Source: an uncultured Ruminiclostridium sp.
GTDB taxonomy: Bacteria; Bacillota; Clostridia; Oscillospirales; Ruminococcaceae
Length of the DNA: 25,184 nucleotides
NCBI GenBank assembly: GCA_910585505.1
Contig: CAJUFF010000022.1
Coordinates: 1-25,184, forward strand
Direction of reading: 5' to 3'
Part shown: positions 20,438 through 25,184 of the stretch, one piece after another
Layout of the letters: the number at the start of each line of letters is the position of its first letter
Position numbering within the stretch: position 1 is the first letter of the stretch
Notes under the pieces: model-generated
Told to the model about the DNA's origin: nothing
What the model saw: only the letters and a program-made list of their open reading frames with translations
The model's database searches: none
Position numbers and translations under genes: made by a program

Positions 20438-21715
20438 ATGGCGGAGCAACAGCGTATCGTTATAAACGGCGGCAGGCGGCTGGAAGGCGAAATCTCCGTT
20501 CAGGGCGCAAAAAACAGCGCTTTGCCGTTATTGGCTGCCTGTGTGCTGTGTGACGGTGAATCGGTGCTGCATAACTGTCCGCGGCTTTCGGACTGCGACG
20601 CTGCCTGTCGTATATTGGAATGTCTTGGCTGTAAGTGCAGAAGGGAACAAACCACCGTTACCGTCAATGCATCGGTGATAAACGGGACGGAGGTGCCCGC
20701 ATCCCTTATGCGGGAAATGAGGTCGTCAATTGTTTTTTTGGGTTCTGTGCTGGCAAGGTGCAAAAGTTGTAGGATGTCATTTCCGGGAGGCTGCGAACTG
20801 GGTCCGCGCCCCATTGACTTTCACCTTGCGGCGCTTCGGGAAATGGGGGCGGATATTGAGGAAAGACACGGATATCTTGAGTGCACCGCGCCGAAGGGTC
20901 TGCACGGAGCACGGATAGCGCTTTCATTTTCTTCAGTGGGCGCTACGGAAAATATAATGCTTGCAGCGGCTCTCGCACGCGGTGTTACCGAGATACACAA
21001 TGCGGCGAGAGAACCGGAAATAGTCGATTTGGCAAATTTTATCAACAAATGCGGCGGAAAGGTCAGCGGAGCGGGAGGAAGCACGGTAGCCATAGAGGGA
21101 GTGGAAAGACTTTCTCCGTGCGAGCACAGGATAATGCCCGACCGAATAGCGGCAGCAACTTACCTTTGCTGCTGCGGCGCGGCGGGAGGCGAACTGATAC
21201 TTACCGATGTGAACAGCGGCGACCTGAGACCGGTAACGGCAGTGTTGGAGCAAATGGGTTGCAGTATTTACTCCTACGGCAAAAAGCGGGAGGAGAATAA
21301 TATTTTTATCAATCTTCACAGACCTTTGATATCCCCCGGAACAATCAGAACCAATGTTCATCCCGGTTTTCCCACGGACGCGCAGCCACCGCTGATGGCG
21401 CTGACCACAATGGCTTCAGGTACCACGGTATTTGTGGAAAACATTTTCGAGAATCGCTTCAAGCACGCTTCCGAGCTTACCCGACTTGGCGCGAAAATAA
21501 GCGTTGAGGGAAAGGTCGCCGTGGTAAGCGGGGTAAAAGGTCTTTCCGGAGCGGAGCTTGTGGCTACCGATCTTCGGGGGGGAGCGTCACTGATAACCGC
21601 CGGTCTGGCGGCAGAGGGAACGAGTAAAATTTCCGGTATCTGCCATGTGGACAGAGGATACGAAAGCATAGAAAAAGTACTTAGGAGCGTGGGGGCGGAT
21701 ATAAGGAGAATCTGA
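20438..21715 (+). CDS. murA: UDP-N-acetylglucosamine 1-carboxyvinyltransferase MurA
   Basis: MurA catalyses the first committed step of peptidoglycan synthesis, transfer of enolpyruvate from phosphoenolpyruvate to UDP-GlcNAc. The 425-residue product has the substrate motif GAKNSALP near its N-terminus and the active-site loop PGGCELGPRPIDFH. Cys119 is present, the residue attacked by fosfomycin, so intrinsic resistance by a Cys-to-Asp change is not expected. Later motifs include VHPGFPTDAQPPLMA, FENRF and DLRGGASLI. The ATG at 20438 has AAAGGG 8 bases upstream; the in-frame GTG at 20429 overlaps that site. The gene follows murG by about 70 bases. Confidence 0.96.
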   Translation: MAEQQRIVINGGRRLEGEISVQGAKNSALPLLAACVLCDGESVLHNCPRLSDCDAACRILECLGCKCRREQTTVTVNASVINGTEVPASLMREMRSSIVFLGSVLARCKSCRMSFPGGCELGPRPIDFHLAALREMGADIEERHGYLECTAPKGLHGARIALSFSSVGATENIMLAAALARGVTEIHNAAREPEIVDLANFINKCGGKVSGAGGSTVAIEGVERLSPCEHRIMPDRIAAATYLCCCGAAGGELILTDVNSGDLRPVTAVLEQMGCSIYSYGKKREENNIFINLHRPLISPGTIRTNVHPGFPTDAQPPLMALTTMASGTTVFVENIFENRFKHASELTRLGAKISVEGKVAVVSGVKGLSGAELVATDLRGGASLITAGLAAEGTSKISGICHVDRGYESIEKVLRSVGADIRRI

Positions 21716-21808
21716 TTTTCGTAGGAATATATTGATTTTGCCGTAAATCGGATATTGGCGCTCGGAGTGTAAATCACGGTGAGAAAGTTGAAAGGAGGAG
21801 GTCGGCTT

Positions 21809-21823
21809 TTGGGTCGAGCTTAA
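21809..21823 (+). CDS. Four-codon TTG-started leader ORF before ftsQ
   Basis: GGAGGAGG (21794-21801) is the best ribosome binding site in this gap. At 7 bases it is ideally spaced from TTG at 21809, which opens TTG-GGT-CGA-GCT-TAA. The ftsQ ATG follows six bases after this stop in the same frame, with only AGTAGGA directly against it. The arrangement suggests that ribosomes load at the strong site, stop, and restart at the ftsQ ATG. Whether the mini-ORF is translated is unknown. Confidence 0.35.
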   Translation: MGRA

Positions 21824-21829
21824 GTAGGA

Positions 21830-23005
21830 ATGCCCGAATTTGAAAGGAAAAAAAGAAAAAGTCTGAGCGATCAGCAGCTTTTCGACGAGTATTACGGCGT
21901 AGATAAGAAAAAGCCGGTCAAAAGCTCCTCCAAAGGCAACGAAAGAGGGACAACGCAGGGAAAAGGGAGGGGAAAGTCAAAACCCGCAAAAAGAGAAAAT
22001 CCTCCCATAAGTCCCGAAAGACAGCGCATAAAGGATCGGTATCCGGAAGAAAACGCGGTAAGTACTTATCCCGATAAAAAGAAGAAAGCTTCTGCGGTAA
22101 AAAAAGGCAGCGTTTCCGCGAAAAGAAAAAAAAGTGCCGTCAAAGGAAAAAATGCAAGCTCCTACGGGAAAAACAAGAGAAAAAAACAGCGACACGGAAG
22201 CTATGTTTTATACTATTTTCTATGCGGAATAGTGGCGGTAGCGGTAGTTACCGTTTTGTCGGTGACGGTGCTTTTTAATATAAAGCATTTTGAGATTATA
22301 GGGGAAACACGTTATACCAACGAAGAAATTATTGCCGCTGCCGGTATCCCGGAGGGGGAAAATTTGCTCAGAATAGATATAGGTGAAGCAGAAAAAAGAA
22401 TTATATCCGAATTGGTGTATATCGATCGGGCGAAAATAGGAAGAGGTTTTCCCGATAAACTGGTAATAACCGCAGAGCCCGCCGTGCCATTGGCAAGCTT
22501 TTATATTTCCGGAAAATACTACCTTATATCCGAGGCCGGAAAAGTATTGGATATATCAGACAGACGCTTTGAACAGCCCGTTGTTAAAGGATATGTTTTG
22601 GATCCAGAAAAGGAAGGAAAACCCGAAACAAAGACAAAGGAGGGGAGTCCCCTTGAGGAGGACGGGGAAAAACGGATTTCCGCGGCGGTAAGTATTATCG
22701 GATATATGCGTGACTGCGGACTTGACAAGGATTTTTCAATCGATCTTACCGATATATTAAGTATAAAAGTAACCTATGATAACAGAATAGAGATGGAATT
22801 GGGCACTACGGCAGCAATGGATGAAAAAATTTTTAATGCCAGTCTTCTTATACTTGATCATAACGAGATTGCGGAAAATGAAAAGTGCGTCCTTATTCTG
22901 ACTAATCCTTATCATGTGCCCAAACAGCCTATACGTGACCGGGAGGATCAGACGGAGGGGTATGTGGTAACCACGGAAAACTCCACCGAAGAAAGCACAG
23001 TCTAA
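21830..23005 (+). CDS. ftsQ: Cell division protein FtsQ/DivIB
   Basis: FtsQ/DivIB is a bitopic divisome protein that connects early and late division proteins. The 391-residue product has a very long, lysine-rich cytoplasmic tail of about 120 residues, one transmembrane helix (about 125-149), and a POTRA domain directly after it. The POTRA begins FNIKHFEIIGETRYTNEEII and includes GIPEGENLLRIDI. A beta domain follows (about 215-370), with a charged insertion around residues 258-285 and an acidic, Ser/Thr-rich C-terminus. The ATG at 21830 has only AGTAGGA directly adjacent, while a strong Shine-Dalgarno sequence lies 28 bases upstream, before a four-codon ORF. It lies between murA and ftsZ, the usual place. 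Confidence 0.9.
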   Translation: MPEFERKKRKSLSDQQLFDEYYGVDKKKPVKSSSKGNERGTTQGKGRGKSKPAKRENPPISPERQRIKDRYPEENAVSTYPDKKKKASAVKKGSVSAKRKKSAVKGKNASSYGKNKRKKQRHGSYVLYYFLCGIVAVAVVTVLSVTVLFNIKHFEIIGETRYTNEEIIAAAGIPEGENLLRIDIGEAEKRIISELVYIDRAKIGRGFPDKLVITAEPAVPLASFYISGKYYLISEAGKVLDISDRRFEQPVVKGYVLDPEKEGKPETKTKEGSPLEEDGEKRISAAVSIIGYMRDCGLDKDFSIDLTDILSIKVTYDNRIEMELGTTAAMDEKIFNASLLILDHNEIAENEKCVLILTNPYHVPKQPIRDREDQTEGYVVTTENSTEESTV

Positions 23006-23096
23006 GAAGGCAAGGAAGATACAGTGGCAAATTAAAAATTTGGTAAAAATTACATATTTTTCCGTAAAAACGAAACAAAAAATGGGTTTATTCATG

Positions 23097-23125
23097 AAAA
23101 GCGCACTGCAATAAGGCTTTTTTAT
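23097..23125 (+). terminator. Weak terminator-like hairpin after ftsQ
   Basis: AAAAGC (23097-23102) pairs with GCTTTT (23116-23121) and is followed by further T residues. The stem is short, so termination would be partial. It lies upstream of a separate ftsZ promoter, consistent with partial uncoupling of ftsZ from the cluster. Confidence 0.35.
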
Positions 23126-23162
23126 TGTGAAAACCCCTAAAACTTGGTATTTTTTTCCTTTT

Positions 23163-23181
23163 TTGCAACAATATGTTGTAA
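23163..23181. promoter_or_regulatory. Palindrome upstream of the ftsZ promoter
   Basis: TTGCAACA-ATA-TGTTGTAA is a near-perfect dyad about 40 bases upstream of the -35 element of ftsZ. It could be an activator or repressor site; no regulator is assigned. Confidence 0.35.
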
Positions 23182-23220
23182 AAAAACTCTTAAATTTAGC
23201 AAAATATTTTCAAAAAGGTA

Positions 23221-23249
23221 TTGAAATCGAAGCAAAAATCTGATAAAAT
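23221..23249 (+). promoter_or_regulatory. ftsZ promoter
   Basis: TTGAAA (23221-23226), a 17-base spacer and TAAAAT (23244-23249) lie about 45 bases upstream of the ftsZ ATG, giving ftsZ expression independent of the cluster promoter. Confidence 0.75.
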
Positions 23250-23293
23250 TATAAGAGCGTGAAAATTTCTGACCAAATCAGTGGAGGTACAAA

Positions 23294-24613
23294 ATGGGCG
23301 TTTTTATTGATGAAGAAGGATTTGAGTATGAACAGGACAATCTTGACGAAAGTGCCGTATATGACGTAAAAATAAAAGTTATTGGAGTAGGTGGAGGCGG
23401 CGGCAACGCTCTTGAGTACATGGCTAAGCTGTACAAGAAGGAAGCCGACGAGACCGAAGCTGCAGGCGGAGACGTAATGTCCGATCTGCGTGATAAAATC
23501 GAGTTTATCGCCGTTAATACGGATGTTGCAGCTCTTAAAAATAAGGATAAGACCCTTATGAGACGTATTCAGATCGGTAAAAAGTGCTGTAAGGGAAGAG
23601 GCGCTGGCGGACGTCCTGAGGTTGCCGCCGAGGCAGCAAAGGAAAGCCGCGAGGAGATCGAAAAGGCAATAGAGGGCGCTTCCATTGTGTTTATAGGCGC
23701 CGGAATGGGCGGTGGCACAGGTACCGGAGCGGCTCCCGTTGTGGCCGAAATTGCCCAGGAGATGAATATAATTACCGTGGGCGTTGTGACAAAGCCCTTT
23801 GAATACGAACGGGAATATAAAATGAATCAGGCGATAAAGGGCATTGACGAAATGCGCAAGCATGTCGACTCTCTTCTTATAATTCCCAACGAAAGACTTC
23901 TTCGCACAAACGAAAAGATGCTCAGCTTTAAACAGGCTTTTGCTATGGTGGACGACGTTCTTTACCGTTCGGTAAAAATAATTTCCGATGTGGTATACGA
24001 AAGCACCACGGGTAGAATAGGCACCGATTTTGCCGACCTTTGCTCTATTCTCTCCAACTCCGGCGACGCGCACATTGCTTTGGGTACCGGTACAGGTGAG
24101 AATAAGATTCAGGACGCGGTGTCACAGGTTGTAAACAGCCCGCTGCTTGAAACTTCCATCAATCATGCTACCAAGCTGTTGGTTAACGTTACTCTTTCCG
24201 CGGACAGCGGCATAAGCGATCTGCGTGATATTATAAGCCTTATTTCCGATGCCGCCGATCCCTCGGTAGAGATGATTCAGGGCGTAAGTCAGGACGAAAG
24301 CCTTACCGATACCATCAGCATTGCGGTTATTGCCACGGGATTCAAGGAGGGCGGCGCTACCATTAAATCTTTAAGCTCTTCAAGGAATGCCGAGGCTCCC
24401 GCCGCCGTAAAAAAAGAAGAGGTTTCCCTTCCGTCATTCGGAAATTCCATATTTGACAGAGATGATGATATAGTTACATCAAAGAATACCAATGACGATT
24501 TGTCCAAAATTATTCAGAATACGTTGGGTGATTTACAGGCTAAGGACAGATTTGAATCTTTGAATTCCATATTTAATCAAAGGGATAAGTCAAGATTTTC
24601 TTCCGATGATTGA
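23294..24613 (+). CDS. ftsZ: Cell division GTPase FtsZ (divergent)
   Basis: FtsZ is the tubulin-like GTPase that forms the division ring. The 439-residue product has GVGGGGGNALEYM (31-43), the tubulin signature GAGMGGGTGTGAAP (136-148), KPFEYE, NERL, and the T7-loop region GRIGTDFADLCSIL (240-253). Oddities stand out. About 20 extra charged residues follow the first helix (around 46-68). The T7 motif has Gly243 where Asn is normal, though both aspartates (245, 248) are kept. GGRPE replaces GGNPE, and LSADSGISDL replaces the usual GGPDLxLxE segment. The C-terminus ends FNQRDKSRFSSDD without the usual IPxFLRxR-type peptide. The linker and tail carry two NSIF motifs (384-387 and 424-427). GGAGG precedes the ATG, and the gene has its own promoter and terminator. 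Confidence 0.96.
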   Translation: MGVFIDEEGFEYEQDNLDESAVYDVKIKVIGVGGGGGNALEYMAKLYKKEADETEAAGGDVMSDLRDKIEFIAVNTDVAALKNKDKTLMRRIQIGKKCCKGRGAGGRPEVAAEAAKESREEIEKAIEGASIVFIGAGMGGGTGTGAAPVVAEIAQEMNIITVGVVTKPFEYEREYKMNQAIKGIDEMRKHVDSLLIIPNERLLRTNEKMLSFKQAFAMVDDVLYRSVKIISDVVYESTTGRIGTDFADLCSILSNSGDAHIALGTGTGENKIQDAVSQVVNSPLLETSINHATKLLVNVTLSADSGISDLRDIISLISDAADPSVEMIQGVSQDESLTDTISIAVIATGFKEGGATIKSLSSSRNAEAPAAVKKEEVSLPSFGNSIFDRDDDIVTSKNTNDDLSKIIQNTLGDLQAKDRFESLNSIFNQRDKSRFSSDD

Positions 24614-24633
24614 TGTTATAACATTATAATTTC

Positions 24634-24660
24634 AGACCCACTGAGAAAATCGGTGGGTCT
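24634..24660 (+). terminator. ftsZ terminator
   Basis: AGACCCACTGA (24634-24644) pairs with TCGGTGGGTCT (24650-24660, one G-U), followed by TTGTGTTG. It lies 21 bases after the ftsZ stop codon. The T tract is interrupted but the stem is strong. Confidence 0.75.
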
Positions 24661-24680
24661 TGTGTTGTAAAAATCGGTTA

Positions 24681-24736
24681 ATACTAATTCCCGATCAAAG
24701 TATAGACAAATTTTGTTGTCGATCGGGAATTAGTAT
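24681..24736. repeat. TACTAAT-type single hairpin after ftsZ, copy 9
   Basis: ATACTAATTCCCGATC (24681-24696) pairs with GATCGGGAATTAGTAT (24721-24736) around a 24-base loop. The 16-bp stem is perfect. The ends are those of the family, but the inner arm differs from all other copies. There is no GTGTTT core. Confidence 0.85.
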
Positions 24737-24903
24737 GATACTGTTATGAAGTCCCCCTCAGTCAATTGGCAAATTGGCCGAAAAAGCTAATTAAAATTTG
24801 TGAGGGAAAAACAGAAACAACTGAAAGCATATGCCGAGAGCCTAAAAACAGATTCCGGGAGTCTTAATTTCGGACTATGAAAATGACCGAAAACGACAGG
24901 AAT
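24737..24903. other. Intergenic stretch, possibly with a repeat fragment
   Basis: No gene is convincing here. GTCCCCCTCAGTCAATTGG near 24753-24771 resembles the terminal part of short repeats common in gut Clostridia, from memory only. A 19-codon frame starting with ATG at 24878 (MKMTENDRNPQQ and so on) runs into the next hairpin element and has no well-placed ribosome site. Confidence 0.3.
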
Positions 24904-25024
24904 CCCCAACAACCGCCTTTGTCATTATATCCATAAAAAAGTCAAAATCAAGACTAAAATGAACGCAAATGCGGTCTTGATTTTGACTTTTTACGGATTT
25001 TTGGGGATTAAGCGGTTGTTGGGG
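24904..25024. repeat. 121-base long-hairpin element
   Basis: CCCCAACAACCGC (24904-24916) is exactly complementary to GCGGTTGTTGGGG (25012-25024). Inside, CCATAAAAAAGTCAAAATC-type sequence (24931-24954) pairs with 24974-24996 over about 22 positions, and the apical loop contains CGCAAATGCG. A and T runs at the inner stem would make it a bidirectional terminator. Outer plus inner stems separated by an internal loop suggest a MITE-like unit or a structured RNA. Confidence 0.6.
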
Positions 25025-25101
25025 TAATTGTGGTCGAATTAAGTATCATTTTCTAAACACATTTTAAAAATCACAACCCAGGTATACCGTTGCTACTTTT
25101 T

Positions 25102-25184
25102 TCATTTTTCTTGTCTCCGTTTAATCCTCAAACTTCTCTTAAAAGCTCGCCTGTAATACAGCTCGGATATCGTCTGCATCCATC
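25102..25184 (-). CDS. Possible C-terminal end of an unknown minus-strand gene
   Basis: A frame open from the window edge ends at a TGA complementary to 25102-25104, giving a basic tail with MQTISELYYRRAFK and KRRQEK. The other two frames also close nearby, so the choice is weak. A 13-codon ORF (MKKVATVYLGCDF) overlaps the stop as ATGA and has GGAG upstream. No family can be assigned. Confidence 0.25.
   Translation of the reverse strand, partial: WMQTISELYYRRAFKRSLRIKRRQEK

Noticed and set aside
20792..20794. Fosfomycin resistance through a MurA active-site change
   Set aside because: The active-site Cys (residue 119) is present, so the known Cys-to-Asp resistance form does not apply.
25085..25130. 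13-codon peptide MKKVATVYLGCDF as a gene
   Set aside because: A ribosome site is present, but the ORF is very short, lies at the window edge and has no recognisable features.
1..25184. CRISPR array or cas genes
   Set aside because: The repeats are palindromic, irregularly spaced across many kilobases and lie in gaps between genes. There are no regular spacers and no cas-like proteins.
1..25184. tRNA or rRNA genes
   Set aside because: No cloverleaf with a GTTCRANNC T-arm and acceptor stem, and no rRNA-like segments, were seen on either strand.

Overview
The window looks like a chromosomal segment of a low-to-mid GC Clostridia (Firmicutes), most like the Ruminococcus/Oscillospiraceae group. 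This rests on AGGAGG-type ribosome binding sites, near-consensus TTGACA-N17-TATAAT promoters, an L10-type leader before rplJ, a DAP-type MurE, a PASTA-containing division transpeptidase, and the gene order of the division and cell wall (dcw) cluster. No taxon can be named from sequence reading alone.

Layout. 1-1665: minus-strand trmB followed by a membrane-anchored protein made of 11-residue repeats. 1933-4722: a plus-strand c-di-GMP phosphodiesterase (PAS-like, GAF-like, degenerate GGDEF, intact EAL). 4983-5909: a MarR regulator overlapping a pyridoxamine-phosphate-oxidase-like flavoprotein, behind a promoter with an embedded palindrome. 5967-7175: minus-strand rplJ-rplL with promoter, L10 leader and attenuator. 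7239-7697: an intergenic stretch packed with palindromic elements. 7698-9707: a minus-strand surface module (SGNH esterase, DUF4358-like lipoprotein, small membrane protein) with a possible structured RNA between the first two genes. 9708-10190: a spacer with a MITE-like element. 10192-24613: the plus-strand dcw cluster mraZ-rsmH-ftsL-ftsI(spoVD)-murE-mraY-ftsW-murG-murA-ftsQ-ftsZ. 24614-25184: repeats and perhaps the end of another minus-strand gene.

How the genes work together. MraZ regulates the cluster and RsmH methylates 16S rRNA. MurA starts peptidoglycan precursor synthesis, MurE adds the diamino acid, MraY and MurG make lipid I and lipid II, FtsW and the PASTA transpeptidase polymerise and cross-link at the septum, FtsL and FtsQ are bitopic divisome proteins, and FtsZ forms the ring. 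murD, murF, murC, murB and ftsA are absent from the cluster as seen here.

The strongest unexplained signal is a family of dispersed palindromic elements. They end in ATACTAAT or ATTAGTAT (or the variant ATTGGTAT), often have two hairpins around a constant GTGTTTYGGGTG core, and have arms whose sequence differs between copies while pairing is kept. Nine copies and several fragments lie in 25 kb, nearly all in gaps between genes, including inside rplJ-rplL and between successive dcw genes. Other points of interest are an FtsZ with an internal insertion, a changed T7 loop and no usual C-terminal peptide; a TrmB with Cys in place of the conserved Asp; a four-codon TTG-started ORF just before ftsQ; and a possible pseudoknotted RNA upstream of the lipoprotein gene.
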